From JAAUTG01 sp964458705 (GTDB lineage Bacteria; Bacteroidota; Bacteroidia; Chitinophagales; Saprospiraceae): 64,000 bases of DNA. A program made the position numbers and the translations under genes. The stretch is taken from the NCBI GenBank assembly GCA_964458705.1, contig CAYWKD010000017.1, forward strand, positions 9,563-73,562, given 5' to 3'. Positions 17,493-25,723 of the stretch are shown here, piece by piece (positions within the stretch are counted from its first letter, which is position 1; each line of letters opens with the position of its first letter). A model generated the notes under the pieces. It was not told the origin of the DNA, searched no databases, and saw only the letters and a list, made by a program, of their open reading frames with translations.

Positions 17493-18506
17493 ATGAAAAC
17501 AGCATTAAGCACAGCACTAAAAGGAATGGCAATGGGAATAGCAGAGGTTATTCCAGGTGTCTCAGGTGGCACAATTGCTTTTATAACAGGTATCTATGAA
17601 AAACTGATTAATGCAATCAAGGCTTTCGGTCCTGAATTATTCCAAGCTTTCCGGAAAGATGGCTTGAGAGGTGCATGGCAAGTTGTTAATGGTGGATTTT
17701 TGGCTGCGCTGTTAATCGGAATGGTTATTGGTATTGGTGTGGGTGTTTTTGGCATAACGCATCTGCTAGATAACTACCCTATTTTGCTTTGGGCATTCTT
17801 CTTTGGATTGATTATTGCATCTGCTATCTATATTGCTAGGCAAGTATCCCAATGGCGAATAATTGAGATTGCTGCCCTGTTAGGTGGTCTATTTTTTGCT
17901 TATTGGATCACTGTAGCTGTTCCAGCAGAAGGAAATACGGCACTTTGGTTTGTTTTTTTATCGGGTGCTATTGCCATTTCAGCATTGCTATTGCCTGGTA
18001 TTTCAGGTAGTTTTATTCTACTACTCTTGGGTATGTACACTTTTATTATTCCTGCTGTGAAGGATGCTTTAAGCAATTTTGACGGAGAAAATTTGAAGAT
18101 TCTAATTGTATTCGCATTGGGTTGTGCTGTTGGTTTAGTTACGTTTTCAAGAGTTCTTTCCTGGACTTTCAAGCATTATAAAAATCCAACTTTAGCTTTG
18201 TTAACAGGCTTTATGATTGGCTCACTGAATAAAATTTGGCCTTGGCGCATACCTCAACAATGGGTAGTAAAAACCTCAGAGGGCGAATACATAAAGCAAA
18301 AAGGTAATATGACTTATGAACTTTATCAAAACACCATAGCAGCAGGCGATGAAGTGAAAATGATTGCAGAGCAAAATGTTACACCTAATGCCTTTGGAGC
18401 TATAACAGGTGAAAGCACTTTCCTAATCGGTGCAGTTGTAAGCGCTGTTGCTGGATTTTTAATTGTATTTCTATTGGAACGAACAACTGGAAAAAGCAAG
18501 AAATGA
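17493..18506 (+). CDS. DUF368 (PopT-type) undecaprenyl phosphate transporter family protein
   Basis: The protein has about nine hydrophobic segments and two copies of the family hallmark: AEVIPGVSGGTIAFITGIYE near residue 20 and LLPGISGSFILLLLGMY near residue 165, an inverted-repeat arrangement typical of DUF368. PopT and UptA (DedA) proteins were reported to return undecaprenyl phosphate across the inner membrane for cell-wall and LPS recycling. I start at the ATG at 17493; an in-frame GTG lies two codons earlier and falls in the candidate -7 box. It overlaps aroE by 4 bases (ATGA), so the two are translationally coupled. Confidence 0.88.
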   Translation: MKTALSTALKGMAMGIAEVIPGVSGGTIAFITGIYEKLINAIKAFGPELFQAFRKDGLRGAWQVVNGGFLAALLIGMVIGIGVGVFGITHLLDNYPILLWAFFFGLIIASAIYIARQVSQWRIIEIAALLGGLFFAYWITVAVPAEGNTALWFVFLSGAIAISALLLPGISGSFILLLLGMYTFIIPAVKDALSNFDGENLKILIVFALGCAVGLVTFSRVLSWTFKHYKNPTLALLTGFMIGSLNKIWPWRIPQQWVVKTSEGEYIKQKGNMTYELYQNTIAAGDEVKMIAEQNVTPNAFGAITGESTFLIGAVVSAVAGFLIVFLLERTTGKSKK

Positions 18507-19264
18507 CTAAAAGATATGGACTTATAGGCTATCCACTTTCACACTCATTTTCAAAAGGTTACTTTACTCAAAAGTTTGAGCAAGAAAGAATTACAGATTG
18601 TCGTTATGACAACTTTCCAATTGAAGCAATTGAAAAACTACCCGATTTGGTGGAGGAATTTCCCGATCTGATTGGATTGAATGTAACCCTCCCGTATAAA
18701 CAGTCAGTGATTCCTTATTTAGATAAACTAAGCAATGCCGCAGAAGCCATAGGTGCTGTAAATACTATAAAAATAAAAAATGGGCAAAAGCTAGGTTTCA
18801 ATACAGATGAAATTGGCTTTCGAGTATCTTTATTAGAGTTGTTAGAAAGTTACCCTTACAAAGTTGATACACTAAAAGCACTTGTGCTAGGCACAGGAGG
18901 TGCAGCTAAAGCCGTTTACCACGTATTAAAACAACTAGGAATAGACTTTCGATCTGTTTCTAGGTCAAAAGCTAAGGGCGATATTACTTATGAAGAAATA
19001 GACTATTCCATTATTAAAGAAAATCTACTGCTTGTCAACACAACACCTCTGGGAATGCTACCTGATGTAGAAACTGCACCAAACTTGCCTTACAATGCTA
19101 TTTCTGACCAACATTTTTTGTATGATCTCGTTTATAATCCAAAACAAACTGTATTTTTGAAAGAAGGATTAACAAGATCAGCTAAGGTAATGAATGGCTT
19201 AAAAATGTTACATACTCAAGCAGAAGCCTCTTGGAAAATTTGGAATGAACTAGATGAACATTGA
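18503..19264 (+). CDS. aroE: Shikimate dehydrogenase
   Basis: The 253-residue enzyme reduces 3-dehydroshikimate to shikimate with NADPH in aromatic amino acid synthesis. Visible motifs: IGYPLSHSFSKGYF (substrate Ser pair), NVTLPYKQSVIPYLD with the catalytic Lys, GFNTDEIGF with the catalytic Asp, the Rossmann glycine loop GTGGAAKAVYHVL and NTTPLGM. It begins inside the stop of the DUF368 gene (ATGA overlap). The enzyme is slightly shorter than the E. coli protein, as is usual in Bacteroidota. Confidence 0.95.
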   Translation: MTKRYGLIGYPLSHSFSKGYFTQKFEQERITDCRYDNFPIEAIEKLPDLVEEFPDLIGLNVTLPYKQSVIPYLDKLSNAAEAIGAVNTIKIKNGQKLGFNTDEIGFRVSLLELLESYPYKVDTLKALVLGTGGAAKAVYHVLKQLGIDFRSVSRSKAKGDITYEEIDYSIIKENLLLVNTTPLGMLPDVETAPNLPYNAISDQHFLYDLVYNPKQTVFLKEGLTRSAKVMNGLKMLHTQAEASWKIWNELDEH

Positions 19265-19316
19265 TTCAGCAATGTGTTATCTATAAAATAGATGATTAAC
19301 CAATTTTGCTAAACTT

Positions 19317-20585
19317 ATGGAAAAACTAGGTAAACCCGTATATGAGTTCAATAAATCTTTAGTGGAAGCTACAAAATCGGAGATGAAGAATAAGGATAAA
19401 GCTGACATAAATGGAGTTATTAATTTTGATAATATAGAAATTGCTTTTGAACAAAAGAGTAATGAACAACTCAAGCAAATGTCATGGCTATTCAGCATGA
19501 TGAATAAACCTTGGTTGGTCAATATAGGCTCAAAATTAGGACTAACTGCGGTCAGGATGGGCTTACCTTTAGCAGAAACAGTAGTCAAGAGAACTATTTT
19601 TGAACAGTTTTGCGGTGGCACGACTTTGCTAGAAAGCCAAATTGCCATTGATAAATTGCACGAGTATAATGTACAATCTGTACTGGATTACGGTGTGGAA
19701 GCAAAGGAAACAGAAGATGATTTTAATATCACTATGAACGAGATTATTCGAGGTATTGAATTTGCCTCCAATAATGAAAGTGTTCCTGTTGTAAGTTGTA
19801 AAGTAACGGGCATGGCTCGTTTTACTTTGCTGGAGAAAATAAGTCAAGGAGAAACACTTTCCGTAGCAGAAGAAGCGGAGTTTCGCAATGTTCGCAAGCG
19901 CGTGGAATCTATCTGCCATGTCGCTCATAAGCATAAAGTTGCTTTATTTTTCGATGCAGAAGAAAGTTGGATTCAAGCAGCAATAGATGGCTTAGTAGAA
20001 GATATGATGAGGTTATACAATAAAGAAAGTGCTATTATTTATGGTACTTATCAGATGTACCGACACGACCGTTTTGATTATCTTGTTGATTCTTTTTCGA
20101 GAGCTTCTATGAACGGTTATTTATTGGGGGCAAAGCTAGTGAGAGGTGCATATATGGAAAAGGAACGCAAGCGTGCAGAGTGGTTGGGCTATGCTTCACC
20201 TATTCAGCCTAGCAAAAATGCTACGGACAAGGATTTTGATAAGGCGGTACAATTCTGCTTGAGCAATGTTGAGCATATTGCTTTTTGCAACGCTTCGCAT
20301 AATAGAAATAGCTGTGAACTCCAAGTTAGACTTATTATTGAAAAGCAATTGCCCAAAAATCATCCTCATATCAATTTTTGTCAACTCTATGGGATGAGCG
20401 ATTACTTAACCTTTAATCTTGCAAAAGCTGGTTTCAATGTTGCAAAATATATGGTATATGGTCCTGTGAAAGAAGTGTTGCCATATTTAGTGAGAAGAGC
20501 AGAAGAAAATACTTCTGTTACTGGTGATATGAGCCGAGAGTACAGCTTAGTCGCAGCAGAAATGAAGCGAAGAAGTTTAAAATAA
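19317..20585 (+). CDS. Proline dehydrogenase (single-domain PRODH)
   Basis: The 422-residue FAD enzyme oxidises proline to pyrroline-5-carboxylate. The beta-alpha barrel signature is clear: GVEAKETEDDF, KVTGMARFTLLEKIS, FFDAEESWIQAAID, RASMNGYLLGAKLVRGAYMEKERKRA in two adjacent pieces, and the C-terminal RRAEENTS helix that binds proline. It lacks the P5C dehydrogenase half found in bifunctional PutA, so that step must be encoded elsewhere. It stands 52 bases after aroE and may share the transcript. Electrons probably go to the quinone pool. Confidence 0.93.
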   Translation: MEKLGKPVYEFNKSLVEATKSEMKNKDKADINGVINFDNIEIAFEQKSNEQLKQMSWLFSMMNKPWLVNIGSKLGLTAVRMGLPLAETVVKRTIFEQFCGGTTLLESQIAIDKLHEYNVQSVLDYGVEAKETEDDFNITMNEIIRGIEFASNNESVPVVSCKVTGMARFTLLEKISQGETLSVAEEAEFRNVRKRVESICHVAHKHKVALFFDAEESWIQAAIDGLVEDMMRLYNKESAIIYGTYQMYRHDRFDYLVDSFSRASMNGYLLGAKLVRGAYMEKERKRAEWLGYASPIQPSKNATDKDFDKAVQFCLSNVEHIAFCNASHNRNSCELQVRLIIEKQLPKNHPHINFCQLYGMSDYLTFNLAKAGFNVAKYMVYGPVKEVLPYLVRRAEENTSVTGDMSREYSLVAAEMKRRSLK

Positions 20586-20647
20586 ACTCTTATGAGTAAA
20601 TGCTAGAATAGCTATTGAACATAGCTTCCCGAATAGAAAAAAATAAA

Positions 20648-21739
20648 TTACTGACTAGCATCCGCTACGCATCGAAAACCCGTATGGTTCAAACCAGTAT
20701 CTGGACTAGATTTCATTCGCCTTGCCACTCGATACCCCGAGCAGTAGTCATCGTTGCACAGAAACGAACCACCTCGCATACTTTTCTTGGCAGCATAAGG
20801 CTCATTCGGATCAAAACTACTATTCGGCCCAGTGGAATGTTTTAAATTGAATGCTGCTTTTTCTTTATAAAAGTCATTTTTGTACCAATCAGCACACCAT
20901 TCCCAAGCATTACCTGCCATATCGTAAAGTCCGTAACCATTGGGTTCAAAAAACTTAACAGGTGCTAGTCCAAAGAAGCCATCTTTCTCAGTATTCTGAT
21001 ATGGAAATACTCCCTGCCAAAAGTTGGCTTTAGGTTTGCCTTTATTAACATCTTCATTTCCCCAAGGATAGATATTATTTTCTAGACCACCACGAGCTGC
21101 CCACTCCCACTCAGCCTCTGTTGGAAGTCGTTTGCCTGACCATTTGGCATAAGTTGCTGCATCCTCCCAAGCAATTTGTACTACAGGATAGTTTTCTTTT
21201 CCCTCAATACTACTCTTAGCACCTTCAGGATGTCGCCAGTTTGCGCCAATTTGCCAGCGCCACCATTGTTGTTCTGCTCCTGGTGCTTTGATATTGATAG
21301 GCTGACTAGTAGGTGTGAATACTAAGGCACCCGGTTGCAAAATACTATCAGGTGGTTTGGGCGTGCCAGGAGGCAAATCCTTTTTAATATCTTCCCAGTT
21401 AATTGGACGCTCGGCAACTGTTACGTAGCCTGTTGCTGCTACAAATGCGCTAAATTGAGCATTAGTTACTTCAGTTTCATCCATCCAAAAGCTATCTATC
21501 TGTATGGAGTGTTTAGGAAACTCATCAGCATCTGCCTGTTCGCTATCGCCTCCCATCTCGTATTCTCCAGCAGGAATAAGTACCATGCCATCGGTGGATA
21601 AAGACTTTGACCTAGTTTTTATTTCTTGACTAGGCGTTAGAGCAGTTTTTCCTTTTTCAGTTGTTTCACTTTGGCAAGAGCTAAATAAAGCAACTGAGAT
21701 AATTAGCGAGCAAGCTATTCTTGATATAAATTGATCCAA
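20648..21739 (-). CDS. Formylglycine-generating enzyme family lipoprotein (SUMF1/FGE)
   Basis: The 363-residue protein starts with a lipoprotein signal (lipobox LFSSC, about 18-22) from a TTG codon; no ATG is available before the mature domain. The FGE-sulfatase domain spans MVLIPAGEYEMGGDS to the end. Near the C-terminus RGGSFLCNDDYCSGYRVA has both copper-binding cysteines (C-x4-C) of true formylglycine-generating enzymes, so catalytic activity is plausible, unlike many homologues that lack them. It would convert the CxAxR cysteine of sulfatases to formylglycine in the periplasm. A Cys-type sulfatase gene lies 1.7 kb away on the same strand, with the metal cassette between. Confidence 0.9.
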   Translation of the reverse strand: MDQFISRIACSLIISVALFSSCQSETTEKGKTALTPSQEIKTRSKSLSTDGMVLIPAGEYEMGGDSEQADADEFPKHSIQIDSFWMDETEVTNAQFSAFVAATGYVTVAERPINWEDIKKDLPPGTPKPPDSILQPGALVFTPTSQPINIKAPGAEQQWWRWQIGANWRHPEGAKSSIEGKENYPVVQIAWEDAATYAKWSGKRLPTEAEWEWAARGGLENNIYPWGNEDVNKGKPKANFWQGVFPYQNTEKDGFFGLAPVKFFEPNGYGLYDMAGNAWEWCADWYKNDFYKEKAAFNLKHSTGPNSSFDPNEPYAAKKSMRGGSFLCNDDYCSGYRVARRMKSSPDTGLNHTGFRCVADASQ

Positions 21740-22000
21740 AACAATGATTTTAACTTATAATGAAACTTTAAACTTAAGCAGTGTTTTGCAGTAGTAAGGT
21801 AGCCAAATCTGATATTTATACACAATTATCATACTATTATAAGTTTCAAACAACGGTCAAGTGTAAGAGCAGTAGCGAATTTAAAAGCACTTCGCTTTCA
21901 GTTTAGCACTGACTTTTATTAAAAGCACAGACCTTTGATTTATTGCTGAACTTTCTATTTCTTGTACACATTATTAGCGGTTTGAGCTTTCTTTCTTCCG

Positions 22001-22204
22001 TCAACAACATTTATTTTCTTGAATTGATGGACATTTTTCTGTTCCATAGCTACAATATACACAGCAATCGCCTTGTTTCGGTTTCAAAATTGTCTTGCAC
22101 TTTTCACATTCGTAAAAGTACTGGCAGGCGTCAGTCGGCATTGTTTCTTCTTTTTGGTGTCCGCAGTTGGGACAAGTGATTGTTGATTGTAATATGATTT
22201 CCAT
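22001..22204 (-). CDS. GDCCVxC domain small cysteine-rich protein
   Basis: At 67 residues with eleven cysteines, it has an N-terminal zinc-ribbon-like half (CPNCGH ... CEKCKT) and the GDCCVYCSYG motif that names the family. Proteins of this kind commonly accompany MerTP in Bacteroidota and Proteobacteria mercury loci, where a metal-binding or transfer role is presumed but unproven. It begins one base after the stop of merTP, so it is the last gene of the ArsR-MerTP cassette. Confidence 0.85.
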   Translation of the reverse strand: MEIILQSTITCPNCGHQKEETMPTDACQYFYECEKCKTILKPKQGDCCVYCSYGTEKCPSIQENKCC

Positions 22205-22205
22205 T

Positions 22206-22805
22206 TTATTTTTCCTCTTTGCCTATTACTGAATACCCTGTTCCGTTAATTGCCTTTTCAATTTCGCTTATACTCGTTTTTGAGCTGTCAAATTCTACAA
22301 TTGCGTTTCCGTTCTTGTATGAGGCAGTAGATTTTAAAATTCCTGTAAGTTTGTTTACTTCGTGGTTTACGTGTTCTTCGCAACTCGCACAAGTCATTCC
22401 GTTGATTTGAAACTCAACAGTCTGAACATTGGATTTGTCAACCACAATTACTTGCTTCTCTGTCTTTGGATAAAAAATGTGAGCATAGTAAGGAAATGCA
22501 AGCATCAAGCCTGCGAAAACTGTTACTATCCCTAAAATTTTTTTGTTTTGTATGAATTTTGGTTTTTCGTCTGTTTCACAGTTACAGTCGATTTCCTTTT
22601 TTGGATTAAGTTTCTGATACCAAGCAAATCCAAGAACCAAAATTGTCAGTCCGATAAAATATGGTCGTGCTGGTTCAAGCCAAGAAAAGCTCGAAGCAAG
22701 TCCGCTAGTTCCCGCCACAAATGCTAAAACTGGTGTAACGCAACAAAGTGAAGCCGCAAAAGCCGTTAAAAGTCCCGCTCCGATGAATTTATTTTCTTTT
22801 TTCAT
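22206..22805 (-). CDS. merTP: MerTP-type mercuric/heavy-metal transport fusion protein
   Basis: The 199-residue protein fuses a MerT-like membrane part to a MerP-like domain. The first helix carries the vicinal cysteine pair LCCVTP (Cys21-Cys22); a cytoplasmic loop holds C74-x-C76; a third helix covers about 89-110. The C-terminal HMA domain begins around 128 and has the GMTCASC metal site (Cys139, Cys142). It would bind Hg(II) or another thiophilic metal in the periplasm and bring it into the cell. No mercuric reductase gene lies nearby, so the import route has no visible detoxification partner here. It overlaps the regulator by 4 bases. Confidence 0.9.
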   Translation of the reverse strand: MKKENKFIGAGLLTAFAASLCCVTPVLAFVAGTSGLASSFSWLEPARPYFIGLTILVLGFAWYQKLNPKKEIDCNCETDEKPKFIQNKKILGIVTVFAGLMLAFPYYAHIFYPKTEKQVIVVDKSNVQTVEFQINGMTCASCEEHVNHEVNKLTGILKSTASYKNGNAIVEFDSSKTSISEIEKAINGTGYSVIGKEEK

Positions 22806-23176
22806 ACTATTTCTAGAATTTTGTTTTCTTCAAGTATTTTAAAAAATGGATTGAGCAACTTTTCATACTCCATTGTCAGTGAGTAAAAAATAGTTTGTGC
22901 TTGTCTTTCTGTTTCAATTAGTTTTCGGTCTTTGAGTTTTCGCAAATGCTGTGAAACTGCCGAAATTGTCATTCCAAGAATGTCGCTTAGGTCACAAACA
23001 CAAAGTTGTTTTTCTTCATAAAGTAGGAACAGGATTTTGAGTCTTACGTTGTTTCCCACCAATTCAAGTCCGTTCGACAAATAGTCAAATGTTCCGTTGA
23101 TTTCGTCAATTCGGTCTTTGCAACGGTTGATTTGCTTAATATCCGCTTGTTGCCTTGTACAAGAAATGTTTTCCAT
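22802..23176 (-). CDS. ArsR/SmtB family metal-sensing repressor
   Basis: I use the ATG at 23176, which starts MENISCTRQQ, rather than an upstream frame to 23233 that would run over the operator. The 124-residue protein has a winged helix-turn-helix (DLSDILGMTISAVSQHLRKLKDRKLI) and the classic ELCVCDL-like metal site in the recognition-preceding helix (Cys59, Cys61), plus Cys6 and Cys19 in an N-terminal arm that could complete a CadC-like thiolate site. Metal binding should release DNA and switch on merTP and the GDCCVxC gene downstream. A palindrome in the promoter region is the likely operator. Confidence 0.92.
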   Translation of the reverse strand: MENISCTRQQADIKQINRCKDRIDEINGTFDYLSNGLELVGNNVRLKILFLLYEEKQLCVCDLSDILGMTISAVSQHLRKLKDRKLIETERQAQTIFYSLTMEYEKLLNPFFKILEENKILEIV

Positions 23177-23198
23177 ACTACAAATATAGTCAATTTGC

Positions 23199-23222
23199 TT
23201 ATTTAAGCAACTACTTAAATAA
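23199..23222. promoter_or_regulatory. Palindromic operator for the ArsR-family repressor
   Basis: TTATTTAAG (23199-23207) and CTTAAATAA (23214-23222) form a perfect 9-bp inverted repeat with a 6-base spacer, 23 bases upstream of the repressor start. Size, AT-rich dyad and position match ArsR/SmtB operators (12-2-12-type dyads), so autoregulation is likely. Confidence 0.7.
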
Positions 23223-23426
23223 ATGAAAAACATTAAATTTCTTACAGTGCTTCTCCTCTACCTACGAATTCTTTCCCTTCGCCACTTTCAAAGCACATTG
23301 AGCTTTATTGCAAATTACCGTATTGCGTTTAACTAATGCTGAGTGAAGTCGCTTTTTCTATTTTTCAAAGTATGACCCATTTCGTTTCTGCCTGCATAGG
23401 TGAAGTTGGTTAGAAAAACGAAAATA

Positions 23427-24869
23427 TTAATCTAGAGCAAGAGTACCAACGGGGCGATTGCCTGTTCCTTCTCGATCTGTTAGTTCATCTCCTAGTTCTA
23501 CTCTTATGCTTTCAGCATATTCTTGTAACTGCTCTACGATTGCTGGGTGTTGACTAAAAACATTACTGGTCTCACTAATGTCATTCGATAGGTCATATAA
23601 TTCCATTTGTTCGAGACTCACGTATTCATAATCAATGGGAATGCCATCATTTGTACCTTCTCGCCCATTCAATGTTCGATAGCGATGTGGAAAGTATAAC
23701 TTCCAGCGTCCATCTCCACTCATCACAGCATGAAGTTCGTTTTGGTAGTAGTAAAAATAGTAGGCTTCGTGATGAGGAGCTATCTCTTTTTTACCTAACA
23801 TTAAATCGTTCATTGCTTCTCCGTCAATGGTTTGATCGGGTAGCTTAGCTCCTGTCAAGTTTGCAATAGTAGGCAAGACATCAATTGTCATAGCAGGCTG
23901 TGAGATGGTAATACCATCTGGAATTTTGCCTTTCCAACGCATAATACAAGGCACTCTCACACCTCCCTCCCATGCTGTTCCTTTTCCTTCACGCAGTGGT
24001 AGAGCCACTCCTGAATGCTTACCGTAGGAGAGCCATGGCCCATTATCAGAAGTGAAAATGACTAAGGTATTTTCTTCCAGACCATTTGCTTCCAGTGCTT
24101 TCAAAATTTTTCCCGTTGACCAGTCAATTTCTTCAATTACATCTCCATACAAGCCCGCTTTTGATTTTCCCTTAAATTTCTCTGAAACAAATAGCGGAAC
24201 GTGTGGCATATTGTGCGCCACATAAAGAAAGAAAGGCTCAGATTTTTTACGACTAATGAAGTTAACTGCACGCTCTGTATATTGGGTAGTAATCATACTT
24301 TGATCCTCAAGCGTATCGATAACAGTCTCATTTTCTATTAACGGAAGCTCAGGAAAGTTGAACACGCTGCCTTGCCAAGGATGATAAGGCCACATATCAT
24401 TGGAGTAAGGAATACCGAAATATTCATCAAATCCCTGCCGAGTTGGAAGTAGTTCTGGCTCAGAACCCAAGTGCCACTTTCCGTACATTGCCGTAGCGTA
24501 GCCAAGTGGTTTCAATAGCTCTGCAATGGTTACTTCATTGGAGTTTAGTCCTTTTCCAACATAAGGAGAATAAGCTCCGTGGATGCCTAATCGGTTAGGA
24601 TAACAGCCAGTCAATAAAGAAGCTCGAGAGGCAGAGCAAACAGGTTGTGAGGCATAGAAATTAGTAAATCTAGCTCCGTCTTTAGCCATTTGGTCAAGAT
24701 TAGGCGTGCTAATATTCGGCGAGCCAAAGCAGCCCACGTCTTGATAACCCTGATCGTCTGTGAAGATAATCACAATGTTAGGAGGTGTTTCCTTTGCTAC
24801 TTCTTTAGTCACTTCACTATTGCATGCCGATAAAGACAAAATAATTGCGAAGAGGAAAAAATATTTCAT
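23427..24869 (-). CDS. Cys-type sulfatase lipoprotein
   Basis: The 480-residue enzyme starts with a lipoprotein signal (lipobox LSAC, Cys16). The alkaline-phosphatase-like fold shows the metal motif FTDDQGY (about 36-42) and the sulfatase signature C78-SAS-R82 inside PVCSASRASLLTG, where the cysteine is to be converted to formylglycine. GKWHLG and TSDNGPW follow. It should hydrolyse sulfate esters of sulfated glycans in the periplasm or on the surface. It is the last gene of the minus-strand run that begins with SusC, and an FGE with intact cysteines lies about 1.7 kb downstream. Confidence 0.94.
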   Translation of the reverse strand: MKYFFLFAIILSLSACNSEVTKEVAKETPPNIVIIFTDDQGYQDVGCFGSPNISTPNLDQMAKDGARFTNFYASQPVCSASRASLLTGCYPNRLGIHGAYSPYVGKGLNSNEVTIAELLKPLGYATAMYGKWHLGSEPELLPTRQGFDEYFGIPYSNDMWPYHPWQGSVFNFPELPLIENETVIDTLEDQSMITTQYTERAVNFISRKKSEPFFLYVAHNMPHVPLFVSEKFKGKSKAGLYGDVIEEIDWSTGKILKALEANGLEENTLVIFTSDNGPWLSYGKHSGVALPLREGKGTAWEGGVRVPCIMRWKGKIPDGITISQPAMTIDVLPTIANLTGAKLPDQTIDGEAMNDLMLGKKEIAPHHEAYYFYYYQNELHAVMSGDGRWKLYFPHRYRTLNGREGTNDGIPIDYEYVSLEQMELYDLSNDISETSNVFSQHPAIVEQLQEYAESIRVELGDELTDREGTGNRPVGTLALD

Positions 24870-24896
24870 GGCTTTCGTTTTGTTTTGAATTCAAAA

Positions 24897-25598
24897 CTAC
24901 AAAGTTTGTGGCATTTCACCAACCATAAATTTATAACCCACACCGCGGACAGAACGAAAATACTTGGGATTCTTTGGGTCTTCTTCAAAATATTTTCTGA
25001 ATGAAAGAATAAAATTATCAATTGTCCTTGTAGAAGGATAGACGTCGTAGCCCCATACTGACTGTAATATTTGCTGTCTAGAAACCACCTCGTCTTTTCG
25101 ATCAATCAATAATTTTAGAAGCATGGCTTCTTTCTTCGTTAAAGTAAAGTCGCCTTGGCTGCCAGTAGCTTCATAAGTAATGAAATTAACTTTATTTTTA
25201 CCAAAATAGAATAGCTCTGGAGTATTCTCAGGTGCTTTACTTGTTCTTTTTATCAAGTTATTAATTCTCAGAAGTAATTCCTCCAGATTGAATGGTTTTG
25301 TTAAATAGTCGTCTGCCCCTCGCTTTAATCCTGCTATTCGATCGGGCGCAGCGTCCTTAGCAGTTAGGAAGATGACGGGCACTTCCATATTGGTTAATCT
25401 GATCTGCTCACACACCTGATAGCCATCAATCTCAGGTAGCATCACATCTAAGATAATCAAGTCAAAATGTTGCTCTTTAAAACATTTGATAGCTTCTCTT
25501 CCGTTTTTTGCTTCTACTACTTCGAAGTCTTCTATTTCAAGATTCAACTTGACTACATCTCTTATGTTTTCTTCATCTTCTACCAGCAAGATTCTCAT
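24897..25598 (-). CDS. OmpR/PhoB-family response regulator
   Basis: The 233-residue protein has an N-terminal receiver with the acidic pair ED (8-9), phospho-acceptor Asp51 in ILDVMLPE and Lys101 in LTKPF. The C-terminal winged helix ends with the usual VRGVGYKF. No sensor kinase gene is adjacent, so it is an orphan here. It sits between the FG-GAP lipoprotein gene and the sulfatase gene on the same strand (27 bases from the sulfatase) and may control this locus. Confidence 0.95.
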   Translation of the reverse strand: MRILLVEDEENIRDVVKLNLEIEDFEVVEAKNGREAIKCFKEQHFDLIILDVMLPEIDGYQVCEQIRLTNMEVPVIFLTAKDAAPDRIAGLKRGADDYLTKPFNLEELLLRINNLIKRTSKAPENTPELFYFGKNKVNFITYEATGSQGDFTLTKKEAMLLKLLIDRKDEVVSRQQILQSVWGYDVYPSTRTIDNFILSFRKYFEEDPKNPKYFRSVRGVGYKFMVGEMPQTL

Positions 25599-25723
25599 AT
25601 TTCTTATTTTAATTTATGCACATATTAGATACGTACCAACTGATTATTAAATAGCTAGGTAGGAAACTATACTATTTCAAAAGGGTTCATTTTTGAGTGC
25701 ATAGCTTTGTATGAATCAATCGT

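Noticed and set aside
21740..22000. Possible integron attC-like site in the gap next to the metal cassette
   Set aside because: No GTTRRRY core or paired boxes could be identified and there is no integrase nearby.
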